Numbered from the stretch's first letter, positions 1-9,138 are shown. The stretch is DNA of 32,592 bases from Thermopetrobacter sp964430935 (GCA_964430935.1 CAYSHK010000088.1:1-32592); one strand, 5' to 3'. Numbers and translations: made by a program. The notes: generated by a model not told the origin, from the sequence alone.

Positions 1-2111
1 GGCCTGGCGGTCGCGAAATTGGTGATCTTGCGATGCGTGGCGAAGTTCGTCACCTTGACCGGCTTCCGTGGTACAACGTTCACGGGCACCTGCGACTTCG
101 GAACCGCGGGGGGCGCAAAGGCGCGCACTTCCGGGCTCAGAGCGACGGGCGGGATGAGCGATTTCGGCCCGCCGGCATCCACCTTCCGCGCCGCCACCTT
201 GCGAGGCGTCTTCCTTCCGGTGGCGGTGCCGGCAACCTTGCGCTCCCTGACGGCGGTGCGCTTCACGTCCTCCACCTTCCGGCGGGGCGCCGCGGTCCCG
301 GTCTTCGGGCGGCTGCCCGCGGCGGCGGCACCCGCTTCAGTGTCCTTTCCCGCCTTCTTCTTCCTGACGAGCTTCGCCGCCGCGTCGTCGACGGCCTTCG
401 CCCCCTCGGCGGCAGTAGTGCTGGCGACGGTCCGGGTGTCCACGGCGGATGCCGCCGTACCCGTCTCCGTCACCGCTGTATCGCTATGGGGCTGCGGCGG
501 CTCCGCGGCTCCGGGCGCCTCGAGCGAAGCCACCTTCCGGGCATCCGCGGCATCTCCACCGACGGGCGCGACTTCCGCCGTCTCGGTGGCGCCACCGTTC
601 CCGTCCATCTGCCCCTGCCCTCCATCGAGGGCCGGCGGCGGCGGAAGGGGCAGCGGCAGCGGATCCACCTCGGTACCGGTGCCGCCACCGGTTTCGGGAG
701 CCGTCTCGGCCGGCGCGGCCGGCGGCGGCAGCGGCTTCTCCTCGCTGGGCACGATGCGGGCCGGCTGTTCCTCTCCGTCGCCGAGAATGCGGTCGTAGAT
801 CTGCTTGCGTCCCTTCGGGCGCGTGGTGGCGGGCGGCTCCTTGGGCTTCACCTTGACGGGCGCCTGCTCGGGCTTGATGACCGGAACGCCTCCCCCGCCC
901 GCGGGAGCGGCTCCCCCGCCGAGCCTCTGGTAGAAGTAGACGACGCCGATGGCCACCGCCACCACGATCAGCAGCGCCATGACGAAAAGCAGCAGGCCGA
1001 TCCCGCGCCGCCTGGGCGGCTCGGCGAATTCGTCTCCGAACTCGCTGTATGCCGAGGCATAGTCCTCCGGCGCGGCCCGCCGGGCCTCCGGAGCGAAATC
1101 CTCCTCGAAAACATCCTCCAGACCGCTTTCGGGCCTGTACGGCGGAACGTTTCCCTCCGCCACGGCCGGATCCGGATGACGGGCATGGGGAGCACCCGCC
1201 GGCGCGGCACCGGGCGCAGGGGCCGGAGCCTCCGTCGCCGCCGGCGCATTCGTGTCGGCGAAGGTGAAACGGGGACGTCCCGCAGCCGCCGGTTCGGCAC
1301 CCGCATCCGGCGGGGTCGCGGGCTGCGGCCGCATACCCGCCGCCGCACCTCCGGGCACGCTTCCGGGCGCGGCGGGATTGCCTGCCGGAGGCTGCGGAGG
1401 GGTCGGCGGCACGGTGGCCCCGGCGGTTCCGGCGGGAGCCGCCCCCGGAAACGGTGGCCGTCCCGATGCGGCGGCACGTTGCGCGGCGAGGCGCTCCGCA
1501 GCCTCCCGCTGGGCGCGCAGACGGCGCGCGAAATCGTCGTCGGCGGTCGTGGCCTGTTTCGTCGCGCCCGGCGCAGGCGCGGACGGCCTCGGCGCATCCC
1601 GCTGTCCCATCGCGGATGGAGCACGCATGCCCGGCGGCGGAGGCGGCGGACGCAACCGCGCGCCATCGGCGGACGGCGCCTGCCCACCGGGCGCCCCGGG
1701 CGCTCCGAAAGGAGGAGGCGGAGGCACGGGCGGGCGTCCCGGCATGGCCGGCCGCCCCTGCCCTGCCGGTGCGGCCGGGCGTGTCTGCGGCTTGCCGCCG
1801 GCCGGCGGTGACGGAGGCGTGGACTTGCCTCCCGCGCCAGGACGGCGTGGAGCAAGCGGCGCGGGCCTGACCACGGGTTTCTTGGGAGCGCCTCCCGGAG
1901 AAGGGGCCTTCTGGGGAGGCGTCCGGACGGGCTCCCCCCCTCCGATTCCACCGGTCAGCCGCTCCCTGGAGGACGGAGAAACGGCACCGCCACCGCCCGG
2001 AGCGGGAGCATCGCCCTCCCGCTTCCGCCCGGAAGCGGAAATTCCCAGCTTCTCCCGCCAGTTGCCCCCTTTTCCTGAAGCAGTGGACTTGTTGTTCGTA
2101 CCGTTTGTCAT
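1..2111 (-). CDS. Proline-rich single-pass membrane protein, probable SPOR-family protein (partial, C-terminus outside window)
   Basis: An open frame starts at ATG 2111 and reads 703 codons without a stop to the window edge. Residues 1 to about 365 are very rich in Pro, Ala and Gly and probably disordered and cytoplasmic, with a short charged helix around the DDDFARRLRAQREAAE motif. An acidic stretch and an Arg cluster (PPRRRG) then precede one membrane segment at about residues 372-394. The rest is a periplasmic Lys/Pro/Ala-rich linker with a small tandem repeat (VTNFATHRK, ITNFATAR) at the edge. The start lies 21 bases after the argS stop. In many alphaproteobacteria argS is followed by a DedD-like SPOR protein that binds denuded septal peptidoglycan, then nagZ. 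This topology fits, but the SPOR domain itself would lie outside the window, so the identity is inferred from position and topology. The N-terminal region seems unusually long. Open frames in the other registers here are shadows caused by the base composition. Confidence 0.75.
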   Translation of the reverse strand, partial: MTNGTNNKSTASGKGGNWREKLGISASGRKREGDAPAPGGGGAVSPSSRERLTGGIGGGEPVRTPPQKAPSPGGAPKKPVVRPAPLAPRRPGAGGKSTPPSPPAGGKPQTRPAAPAGQGRPAMPGRPPVPPPPPFGAPGAPGGQAPSADGARLRPPPPPPGMRAPSAMGQRDAPRPSAPAPGATKQATTADDDFARRLRAQREAAERLAAQRAAASGRPPFPGAAPAGTAGATVPPTPPQPPAGNPAAPGSVPGGAAAGMRPQPATPPDAGAEPAAAGRPRFTFADTNAPAATEAPAPAPGAAPAGAPHARHPDPAVAEGNVPPYRPESGLEDVFEEDFAPEARRAAPEDYASAYSEFGDEFAEPPRRRGIGLLLFVMALLIVVAVAIGVVYFYQRLGGGAAPAGGGGVPVIKPEQAPVKVKPKEPPATTRPKGRKQIYDRILGDGEEQPARIVPSEEKPLPPPAAPAETAPETGGGTGTEVDPLPLPLPPPPALDGGQGQMDGNGGATETAEVAPVGGDAADARKVASLEAPGAAEPPQPHSDTAVTETGTAASAVDTRTVASTTAAEGAKAVDDAAAKLVRKKKAGKDTEAGAAAAGSRPKTGTAAPRRKVEDVKRTAVRERKVAGTATGRKTPRKVAARKVDAGGPKSLIPPVALSPEVRAFAPPAVPKSQVPVNVVPRKPVKVTNFATHRKITNFATAR

Positions 2112-2132
2112 GAGTGCCCGTTTCTGCCTCGA

Positions 2133-3878
2133 TCACATTTCCTCAACCGGCCGTACTCCGAGCAGATGCAGACCGTTGGCAAGACAATAGCGTATCGCGC
2201 GCAAAAAGGCGAGCCGGGTCAGGGAAAGATCCACTTGATCTTTTAAAATGAATCTCAAATGCGGTGATTCTTTGCCCTTGTTCCACAGGGCATGGAAGTC
2301 GGCGGCCAGATCCTGCAGGTAGAAGGCGATTCTGTGCGGTTCATGCGCCCTCGCGGCCGCCTCCAGCATGCGGGGATACTCACCGATTCGTTTGATTACG
2401 GACATTTCTGCCTCGTCCCTCAGGAGGCTCCAGTCCGGCTTTCCGGCGGCGGCGAGCACGTCCTCCCCCAGCTCCTCGCGGGCGTTGCGCAGCACGGAGC
2501 AGATGCGCGCGTGCGCATACTGGACGTAGAAGACCGGATTGTCGCGGGACTGCTCCGTCACCTTCTCGAAATCGAAGTCGAGCGGGGCGTCGTTCTTCCG
2601 GGTCAGCATCATGAAACGCACCACGTCCGGCCCCACTTCGTCCACCACGTCGCGGAGGGTGACGAAATCTCCGGCCCGTTTCGACATGCGCACCGGCTCT
2701 CCGCCGCGATAGAGCTTCACCAGCTGGCAGAGGCGGGCGATCAGCTCCGCCTCCCCGCCGGAGAGCGCCCGGTTGACGGCTTCGAGACGTTTCACGTATC
2801 CGCCATGGTCCGCACCCAGAACGTAGACGAGCTGACGGAAGCCGCGCGCCAGCTTGTCCCGGATGTAGGCCACGTCCGCGGCGAAATAGGTGTAGGAGCC
2901 GTCCGATTTCACCAGCGGCCGGTCGATGTCGTCCCCGAACTCCGTGGCGCGGAAGAGGAGCTGCTCGCGGTCCTCCCAGTCCTCCGGCGGCTTGCCCTTG
3001 GGCGGAGGCAGGCGTCCCTCGTAGACGAGGCCGCGTTCGCGCAGCTCGCGGATGGTTTCGTCGATGAGGCCGCTCTCGTGCAGGGTGCGCTCGGAGAAGA
3101 AGACCTCGTGGGTGATGCCCAGCGCCGCCAGGTCGTCGCGGATCATCTCCATCATGGCGTCTATGGCGAAATCGCGCACCAGGGGCAGCCACTCCTCCTC
3201 GGGCATGCCGCGCAGGGAGTCGCCGTACTTCTCCGCCAGGGCCCGCCCCACCGGGATCAGATAGGCGCCGGGATAGAGCCCCGCTGGGATCTCCCCGACA
3301 TCCTCGCCCAGCGCCTCGCGGTAGCGCAGGAAGGCGGAACGGGCCAGCACGTCCACCTGCGCGCCGGCATCGTTGATGTAGTACTCGCGGGTGACATCGT
3401 GGCCGGTCTCCTCCAGCAGGTTCGCCAGGGCGTCGCCGAACACGGCCCCGCGGCAGTGGCCGACGTGCAGCGGACCCGTGGGGTTGGCGGACACGTACTC
3501 GACGTTGACCTTCAGTCCCCGCCCCAGATCGGAGCGGCCATAGGCCTCGCCCAGTTCGAGAACGGCATCCATCAGCCGCGGCCAGAAGGTCTCCGACAGC
3601 CGCATGTTGATGAAGCCCGGCCCGGCGATCTCCACGCTTTCGATATCGGGATCCCCGGCCAGCAGGTCGGCGATCTCACCGGCGAGATCGCGCGGCTTCC
3701 TGCCCGCGGCCCTGGCCAGAACCATGGCCGCGTTGGTTGTCACGTCCCCGTGGGCGGGGTCGCGCGGCGCCTCGACGGCGATGCGCGAGAAATCCGTTTC
3801 CTCCGGCAGGACGCCCCTGCCGGCGAGCGTGTTCAGGGCCTTTTCGACCTTTTCGCGGATGTCGTGGAAAATGTTCAT
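2133..3878 (-). CDS. argS: Arginyl-tRNA synthetase
   Basis: Class Ia aminoacyl-tRNA synthetase that charges tRNA-Arg with arginine in the cytoplasm; 581 residues, normal for the family. The N-terminal tRNA-recognition (Add-1) region covers about residues 1-100. The HIGH signature appears as HVGH at 138-141 inside SANPTGPLHVGHCRG, and the KMSKS loop as RMSKR at 397-401. The C-terminal DALR anticodon-binding helices follow from about 455 (YVQYAHARICSVLRNA). The frame stays open upstream to 3953, but MNIFHDIREKV is the normal family start, so ATG 3878 was chosen; its ribosome binding site is weak. The gene lies 49 bases after dgt and 21 bases before the proline-rich membrane protein, so the three are probably one operon. 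Confidence 0.97.
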   Translation of the reverse strand: MNIFHDIREKVEKALNTLAGRGVLPEETDFSRIAVEAPRDPAHGDVTTNAAMVLARAAGRKPRDLAGEIADLLAGDPDIESVEIAGPGFINMRLSETFWPRLMDAVLELGEAYGRSDLGRGLKVNVEYVSANPTGPLHVGHCRGAVFGDALANLLEETGHDVTREYYINDAGAQVDVLARSAFLRYREALGEDVGEIPAGLYPGAYLIPVGRALAEKYGDSLRGMPEEEWLPLVRDFAIDAMMEMIRDDLAALGITHEVFFSERTLHESGLIDETIRELRERGLVYEGRLPPPKGKPPEDWEDREQLLFRATEFGDDIDRPLVKSDGSYTYFAADVAYIRDKLARGFRQLVYVLGADHGGYVKRLEAVNRALSGGEAELIARLCQLVKLYRGGEPVRMSKRAGDFVTLRDVVDEVGPDVVRFMMLTRKNDAPLDFDFEKVTEQSRDNPVFYVQYAHARICSVLRNAREELGEDVLAAAGKPDWSLLRDEAEMSVIKRIGEYPRMLEAAARAHEPHRIAFYLQDLAADFHALWNKGKESPHLRFILKDQVDLSLTRLAFLRAIRYCLANGLHLLGVRPVEEM

Positions 3879-3927
3879 GGAGATTTCAGTCCCGGTTTGG
3901 CGCCTTGCAAAGACAGGCGCTGGCGGA

Positions 3928-5130
3928 TTAGCGGAAAAGGGGATCGAGGTCAAACAGCCTCCTGTGCTGGTCCAGGGCGTAGCGGTCGGTCATCCCGGCG
4001 ATGAAGTCGCAGACCTGCCGCGGAAAGCCCGAGGCTCCATGGGTCAGGGAGGATTCCCGCCAGCCCTCGGGCAGCAGTCCCGGATCGGCCATGTAGGCTC
4101 CGAACAGGTCCCGCAGGATGCGTTCCGCCCGCCCCATGGCGTCCATCACCTTGGGGTGGCGGTACATGTGACGCTTCAGGAAGATCTGGACGACGCGCAG
4201 ATCCTCCGCCATCTGCGGCGAGAACTCCACGAGCGGCCGCCCGAGGGCGCGTACGTCGGCGGCCGTCTCCGGCCGCAGCCTCCCCGCGTTGCGCCGCGTG
4301 CGGGCGATCACGTCGGAGATCATCCGCGAGATGATCCGGCGCACCGTCTCGTGGATCAGTCTCGACCGTTCGAGATCCCGTTTCAGCGACAGCGCCTCGG
4401 CCAGCGCGGGGCCGACCAGCGGCAGGTCGGCCAGGTCGATGATGTCGAACAGGCGGGCCCGGAGGCCGTCGTCGATGTCGTGCGCGTTGTAGGCGATGTC
4501 GTCGGCCAGCGCGGCCACCTGCGCCTCCGCGGAGGGCCAGGTGTGCAGCTCGAGGTCGTTGATGCCGTCATGCGTGCGGATGGCGAGCGGCAGGCCGCGT
4601 TCGGCGTACTTTCCCGTCGGCCGCCCCTCCCCGTCCAGCAGGGGGCCGTTGTGCTTCACCAGACCCTCCAGCGTCTCCCAGGTGAGATTGAGGCCGTCGA
4701 ACGCGGCGTAGCGCCGTTCCAGACGGGTGACGATGCGCAGCGTCTGGGCATTGTGCTCGAAGCCGCCATGATCCTTCATGCAGGCGTCCAGCGCCCGTTC
4801 GCCCGCATGGCCGAAGGGGGTGTGCCCCAGGTCGTGCGCCAGGGCCAGGGCCTCGGTGAGGTCCTCGTCCAGCCCCAGGGCGCGAGCGATGGAGCGGGCC
4901 ACCTGCGCCACCTCCAGGGAATGGGTGAGGCGCGTCCGGTAGTGGTCCCCCTCGTTGGCGACGAAGACCTGCGTCTTGTGCTTCAGGCGCCGGAAGGCCG
5001 TGGAATGGATCACCCGGTCGCGGTCGCGCTGGAACGGACTGCGGGCGGGATCCTCCCGTTCGTCGTGGAACCGCCCCCGCGAACGTGCGGGATCGCATGC
5101 GTAGGGGGCCCGTGCCGCAGGCAGGCTCAT
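3928..5130 (-). CDS. dgt: Deoxyguanosinetriphosphate triphosphohydrolase-like protein (HD domain)
   Basis: HD-superfamily dNTP triphosphohydrolase of 400 residues, which hydrolyses dNTPs to nucleoside plus tripolyphosphate and so tunes dNTP pools. The metal-binding residues are visible: His70 in RLTHSLEV, His99-Asp100 in HDLGHTPFGHAGE, and a later Asp in DDIAYNAHDIDDG. The N-terminal SPFQRDRDRVIHSTAFRRL segment is typical of the family. The open frame extends far upstream, but ATG 5130 begins the conserved protein and has a good ribosome binding site (AAGGAG, six bases upstream). It is first in the dgt-argS order common in alphaproteobacteria and divergent from erpA. The substrate preference (dGTP or all dNTPs) cannot be read from sequence. 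Confidence 0.95.
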   Translation of the reverse strand: MSLPAARAPYACDPARSRGRFHDEREDPARSPFQRDRDRVIHSTAFRRLKHKTQVFVANEGDHYRTRLTHSLEVAQVARSIARALGLDEDLTEALALAHDLGHTPFGHAGERALDACMKDHGGFEHNAQTLRIVTRLERRYAAFDGLNLTWETLEGLVKHNGPLLDGEGRPTGKYAERGLPLAIRTHDGINDLELHTWPSAEAQVAALADDIAYNAHDIDDGLRARLFDIIDLADLPLVGPALAEALSLKRDLERSRLIHETVRRIISRMISDVIARTRRNAGRLRPETAADVRALGRPLVEFSPQMAEDLRVVQIFLKRHMYRHPKVMDAMGRAERILRDLFGAYMADPGLLPEGWRESSLTHGASGFPRQVCDFIAGMTDRYALDQHRRLFDLDPLFR

Positions 5131-5171
5131 GCGTCGCTCCTTCCGCCAGCCGGGAGCGCGCCGCGCGCCCC

Positions 5172-5200
5172 TTGACTCGCCCGGAGCCCGGACCGACATT
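5172..5200 (+). promoter_or_regulatory. Possible sigma-70-type promoter for erpA
   Basis: TTGACT at 5172-5177 is a good -35 element. After a 17-base spacer, GACATT at 5195-5200 is a poor but possible -10. The pair lies 36 bases before the erpA ATG, in the 105-base divergent gap with dgt. The call rests only on the -35 element and the spacing. Confidence 0.4.
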
Positions 5201-5235
5201 CGGAACGGTTCGGAAATGTCACGGGAATCGGTTTC

Positions 5236-5565
5236 ATGAGCGCCAATATTACCCTGACCGAAGCGGCGGCGAAACGCATCCTCGAGATCCTGCGGGACGA
5301 ACCCGGCAAGGGTGCCCTGCGTCTGGCGGTGCAGGGCGGAGGCTGCTCCGGTTTCCAGTACGAGTTCGAGATCGTGGAGGGACCCGAGGACGGCGACGAG
5401 GTGATCGAACGGGACGGCGCGGTGCTCGTGGTGGACACCGCCTCCCTGCCCTTCCTCTTCGGGGCCACGGTGGATTTCGAGGATACGCTCGCGGGGAGCC
5501 GCTTCGTCGTGGAAAATCCGAACGCCTCCAGCTCCTGCGGATGCGGGGTGAGCTTCTCGATATAG
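5236..5565 (+). CDS. erpA: A-type iron-sulfur cluster carrier (ErpA/IscA family)
   Basis: A 109-residue A-type carrier that receives Fe-S clusters from the assembly scaffold and passes them to apoproteins. The three cluster-ligand cysteines are present: Cys37 in GGGCSGF and Cys101/Cys103 in the terminal SCGCGVSF. Length and fold pattern match the HesB/IscA family. The gene is divergent from dgt, a frequent arrangement in alphaproteobacteria where the protein is usually annotated ErpA. It ends 14 bases from the convergent deacylase gene. Choosing ErpA over IscA or SufA rests on context: no isc or suf genes are in view. Confidence 0.93.
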   Translation: MSANITLTEAAAKRILEILRDEPGKGALRLAVQGGGCSGFQYEFEIVEGPEDGDEVIERDGAVLVVDTASLPFLFGATVDFEDTLAGSRFVVENPNASSSCGCGVSFSI

Positions 5566-5579
5566 GGAAGGCGGCGGCG

Positions 5580-6689
5580 TCAATCCGTCATGAGCTGTCC
5601 CCTGCGCCGGTCCGGCAGCGGCGCGCTTCCCTGGACCTTCGCGATCACGTCGCCCGCGTGCACCAGCCTGTGCAGGCAGCGCGTGAACAACCGGCCCTCG
5701 GCACGCGTCCGCACCGGCACGCGCGCATTCGCCACCGGATCCGCGATCTCGGCGATGACCTCTCCCGCCTCCACATGCGCGCCGCGGTCCTTCAGGAAGA
5801 CGCAGATGCCGCCCGCCGGCGCGCGCACGGGCTCCGTCGCCTCGAACGGTGCCGCGATGCCGGAGAATGCGGGCGCTGATGCTTCACCCCCGATGATGCC
5901 GCGCAGAACCAGAAAGTCGTACAGGGCGCGGGCGTCCCCTGCGGCCAGGGAATCGTCGACATCCAGCCGTCCGCGCAACTCCACCGTGACGGTGACGGGA
6001 AGATCGCAGGGAATCCCCTCCTCCCGCAGGGCCACGAAAGGCGCGGCGACGGTCTCCTCGAAGGCGTTGCCGCCGGAGCCCCGCGCGAACATGACCACCT
6101 TCGCATCCAGTAGCCCCGCGAGATCCCCGAGGCCGGGCCAGTGGTCGGGATCCACGTAGAGGTGCATGTCCGCATCGTCGTCGGTATGCAGATCGAGCAC
6201 GATGTCGGCATCGTGCGCCAGCCGCATCAGCGTCAGCTTCAGGCGCTCGTCCGCCGCGTTCCCCCGCAGGGTGTCGAGGTGTTCGCGCACGATGGCGCGG
6301 ACGCGGACGGCGTTTCCGGCCGGATCGTCGCCGAACGTTCCGCGGGCGGCGAGCACGGCGCGGGTGGCATCGGGCCAGAAGCGGTTGAAGTTGCGGCCCG
6401 ACGGCAGATGATGGCGCCCCATGTGGTGGCCGAGCAGCGCCTGCGCGAATCCCGGCGGATTCGCAGCCGGCACGAGAACGACCTCGCCACGGATGCGCCC
6501 TTCCCGCTCCGCTTTTTCCAGCAGCCCGCGCAGATGCATGGCGGCCAGCGCCGCGGGCACTTCGTCCGCGTGCGTCGAGGCCTGGATGTAGGCCTTGTCT
6601 CCGGCTCCCGGCGTGCCGAAGCGGCAGACCGTCAGCATGTGGCGCTGACCGGGGCTGGCGGCCGGAAGCTCGAAGGTTTCACAGGCCAT
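5580..6689 (-). CDS. Succinylglutamate desuccinylase/aspartoacylase-family zinc deacylase
   Basis: A 369-residue M14-like zinc hydrolase of the AstE/aspartoacylase family, expected to remove an acyl group from an N-acyl amino acid or similar amide. The zinc ligands are recognisable: His40 and Glu43 in THADEVPA, and His168 in DIVLDLHTD. RNFNR at about 99-103 is the usual substrate-carboxylate motif. A C-terminal beta-rich domain (about 285-350) resembles a biotinyl/lipoyl-like fold, as in family members that are not true AstE. No arginine-degradation (ast) genes or ectoine genes lie beside it, so the substrate is unknown. Its start is 12 bases from the end of nhaD on the same strand, so the two are probably cotranscribed. 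Its ribosome binding site is weak, which fits translation coupled to nhaD. Confidence 0.88.
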   Translation of the reverse strand: MACETFELPAASPGQRHMLTVCRFGTPGAGDKAYIQASTHADEVPAALAAMHLRGLLEKAEREGRIRGEVVLVPAANPPGFAQALLGHHMGRHHLPSGRNFNRFWPDATRAVLAARGTFGDDPAGNAVRVRAIVREHLDTLRGNAADERLKLTLMRLAHDADIVLDLHTDDDADMHLYVDPDHWPGLGDLAGLLDAKVVMFARGSGGNAFEETVAAPFVALREEGIPCDLPVTVTVELRGRLDVDDSLAAGDARALYDFLVLRGIIGGEASAPAFSGIAAPFEATEPVRAPAGGICVFLKDRGAHVEAGEVIAEIADPVANARVPVRTRAEGRLFTRCLHRLVHAGDVIAKVQGSAPLPDRRRGQLMTD

Positions 6690-6701
6690 GGATCGAAGTC
6701 A

Positions 6702-8123
6702 TCAGTTGAACTTGTCCGCGTTGAGGACGAGATGCACCCAAATGGACGCGAAATATCCCAGCGCCACGGCCCATGCCCATTTCAGATGCTTGAAGAAGGT
6801 GTAGTGCTGACGGGCCACGCCCATCAGCGCGACGCCCGCCGCGGATCCTATGGACAGAAGCGAGCCGCCGACGCCGGCGGTGAGGGTGATCAGCAGCCAC
6901 TGCCCGTCGGACATCTGGGGATCCATGGTCAGGACGGCGAACATGAGCGGAATGTTGTCCACGATCGCCGACATGATGCCGATGATCGTGTTGGCCGCCG
7001 TCGGTCCCAGTCCCTCGTAGAGAACCTGGCTCATCAGGGCGAGATAGCCGATCACGCCCAGCCCTCCGACGGCGAAGATGATGCCGAAGAAGAACAGCAG
7101 CGTGTCCCATTCCACCCGCTCCATGACCTTGAAGGCGTCCAGCAGGATGTCCGGTCTATCGTCAACGTGGTGATTGCGGCGTATCCAGACCTTGAAGAAA
7201 TAGCTGTACATGGACAGATAGCCGAGTCCCGTCATCATGCCGAGGGCCGGCGGAAGATCCAGAAAGTTGCGGAAGCTCACCGCGGTGACGATGGTCGCGG
7301 CGAACAGGAAGATGACCGTCCAGGCGCCGGGCTTCATGCGGACCTCGGTCTCCACGGCCTCCGGGGTCATCTTCGGGACCGCCAGGGTCATGATCGCGGC
7401 GGGGATCACGAAGTTGACGAGCGACGGAATGAAGATGGCGAAGAATTCCTCGAAGGCCAGCTTGTTCTTCTGCCATACCATCAGAGTGGTGATGTCGCCG
7501 AAGGGCGAATAGGCTCCGCCCGCGTTGGCCGCGACCACGACGTTGATGCAGGCCAGCGCGATGAAGGCCGGATTCTTGAGGCCCACCGCCATGACGACGG
7601 CTCCGAGGACAAGGGAGGTGGTCAGGTTGTCGAGAAGCGGTGAAAGGAAGAAGGCGATGAATCCGGTGAGCCAGAACAGTTTGCGATAGCTCAGCCCCAG
7701 CGACACGAGCTTCTCGCGCAGGGCGATGAAGACGCCCCTCTCCTCCAGCGTGTTGACGTACGTTATGGCCACGAAGAGGAAGAGGAACAGCTCGCCGTAT
7801 TCCAGCATCGTGTGTTTCGCGACGCCGTTGACCAGCTCCTGCTTGCCGGAGCCGAGGTAGGCCATGCCGATCAGGAACCAGATGAGGCCGGCAGCCAGCA
7901 GGACCGGCTTCGACTTGCGCATGTGCAGCATCTCCTCGAAGATCACGAGGAGATAGGCGACGACGAACACCACGAGAGCCGCGTACCCCCAGGGGCTGGT
8001 CGTCAGATCGATCATGCCTCCGGCGGCCTTTTCGCCGCCGGCGGCCATTTCGGCCATGGCCGGCGGAATCCATCCGGAGGCGAGGAATGCCAGCCCAAGC
8101 ATCAGAGAGACGAGAATGCGCAT
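6702..8123 (-). CDS. nhaD: NhaD-type Na+/H+ antiporter
   Basis: A 473-residue inner-membrane antiporter of the NhaD family in the ion-transporter superfamily, exchanging Na+ (or Li+) for H+ to keep sodium and pH in balance. A cleavable-looking signal peptide covers residues 1-24 (ending PPAMA-EM), a known feature of NhaD proteins, and about a dozen hydrophobic segments follow. Conserved stretches include SPLLDNLTTSLVLGAV, NAGGAYSPFGDITTLMVW, and, in the second half, SAIVDNIPLMFAVL with GVGGSLLSIGSAAGVA. The two halves carry matching DN motifs, as expected for an inverted repeat of the transporter core. The deacylase gene follows 12 bases downstream. NhaD is common in marine and haloalkaliphilic bacteria. 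Confidence 0.95.
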   Translation of the reverse strand: MRILVSLMLGLAFLASGWIPPAMAEMAAGGEKAAGGMIDLTTSPWGYAALVVFVVAYLLVIFEEMLHMRKSKPVLLAAGLIWFLIGMAYLGSGKQELVNGVAKHTMLEYGELFLFLFVAITYVNTLEERGVFIALREKLVSLGLSYRKLFWLTGFIAFFLSPLLDNLTTSLVLGAVVMAVGLKNPAFIALACINVVVAANAGGAYSPFGDITTLMVWQKNKLAFEEFFAIFIPSLVNFVIPAAIMTLAVPKMTPEAVETEVRMKPGAWTVIFLFAATIVTAVSFRNFLDLPPALGMMTGLGYLSMYSYFFKVWIRRNHHVDDRPDILLDAFKVMERVEWDTLLFFFGIIFAVGGLGVIGYLALMSQVLYEGLGPTAANTIIGIMSAIVDNIPLMFAVLTMDPQMSDGQWLLITLTAGVGGSLLSIGSAAGVALMGVARQHYTFFKHLKWAWAVALGYFASIWVHLVLNADKFN

Positions 8124-8298
8124 CAGAAAACCGTTCCCGAAAACCGAAATCCCCTGGTCGTGACCCCCGCGTCACGGCCTTCCAGTTCAGACAGGCCCTC
8201 TTGTGCCCCTCCTTCCCTCTCCGCGCAAGGGGGGGCGGCGATTTTTCAGCCGCCTGCGGATGGCCCGCAAATGCGGCCTTCCGGGTGATCCGCGGTCA

Positions 8299-8979
8299 CT
8301 ATGGAGTTTCATACGCCGGTATCGTCCAGGGCTCCGCAAGCGCCTCCCGTTCCCATTCCCGCCAGGCGTCGAGAGCCATGATGGCGTCCATGTAGGCCTG
8401 CGCCGCGGCACTTCTGGGCAGGTCGTAGGCATGGAACCGGTTGACGACCGGGGCGAACATCGCATCCGCATTGCAGAACCGTTCGCCGAAGAGGAAGGGG
8501 CCGCCATAGGCGTCGAGGGAATCGGACCAGATCCGGTCGATCCGTGCCGCATCCGCGAGCGCCGCCGCGGAGACATCCTTCCTTTCCGGAGGGCGGCCCA
8601 TGTTCATGCCGCATTCGCGGCGAAGGGCCGCGAAACCCGAGTGCATCTCGGCGGACACGGCCCGCGCCCGGGCCCTGCGTTCGAGGTCTTCCGGCCATAG
8701 CCCCCGGTCGGGAAAAAGTTCCGCCACATACTCCAGTATGGCGAGGCTGTCGTGAACGACGAGACCGCCATGATGAAGAACGGGCACCTTTCCGGTCGGC
8801 GACACCTCGCGGATGCGCGGCGTCCCCCGGTATTCCGGAGTGCCCATCCCTTCACCGAACGGGATGACGCGGCAGGTAAAGGGAACATCCGCCACTCTCA
8901 TGGCGATCCACGGGCGCATCGACCAGGAAGAATACTTCCGGTTGCCGATCCAGAGTTCGAGTTTCCGATCTTCCTCCAC
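8299..8979 (-). CDS. Glutathione S-transferase family protein
   Basis: Soluble GST-fold protein. The thioredoxin-like N-terminal domain begins LELWIGNRKYSSWSMRPWIA, with the SSWS segment at the glutathione-activating position. The cis-Pro region TGKVPVLHHGGLVVHDSLAILEYVAE follows, then an all-helical C-terminal domain. The pattern resembles the YfcF-like group. Start choice is uncertain. GTG 8979 has GAGGA about seven bases upstream and gives 226 residues with the domain at the very N-terminus. ATG 9078 also has a strong ribosome binding site (GGGAGGG) but would add 33 Arg/Pro-rich residues with no counterpart in the family. The substrate is unknown. It lies 175 bases before nhaD on the same strand. 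Confidence 0.87.
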   Translation of the reverse strand: MEEDRKLELWIGNRKYSSWSMRPWIAMRVADVPFTCRVIPFGEGMGTPEYRGTPRIREVSPTGKVPVLHHGGLVVHDSLAILEYVAELFPDRGLWPEDLERRARARAVSAEMHSGFAALRRECGMNMGRPPERKDVSAAALADAARIDRIWSDSLDAYGGPFLFGERFCNADAMFAPVVNRFHAYDLPRSAAAQAYMDAIMALDAWREWEREALAEPWTIPAYETP

Positions 8980-9138
8980 GGGCGGTTCCTCCGTCGTTTC
9001 CGGAGCATCCTGCCCGTGCGGGGCGTGCGATGCAAGACGCGGCGGAGGTCCCTTCCGCATCTTCCGGCGGCGCACCATGCACCAGCCCTCCCGGTCCAGC
9101 ATACCGGAGGGCGTCAAACCGGCGGGCGAAACGGCCGC

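Noticed and set aside
33..2190. Long plus-strand and minus-strand frames over the first 2 kb (for example plus 33-1811, plus 1252-2190, minus 484-2136)
   Set aside because: They are Arg/Ala/Gly-rich shadows of the minus-strand frame from 2111, which alone has a membrane segment, sensible spacing from argS and no stop.
2292..5175. Plus-strand frames 2292-4004 and 3604-5175
   Set aside because: Antisense shadows of argS and dgt, both with intact signature motifs.
8124..8298. Terminator from GGCGGC and GCCGCC around 8234-8255
   Set aside because: A short stem with an A/T-rich loop but no T-run after it on either strand.
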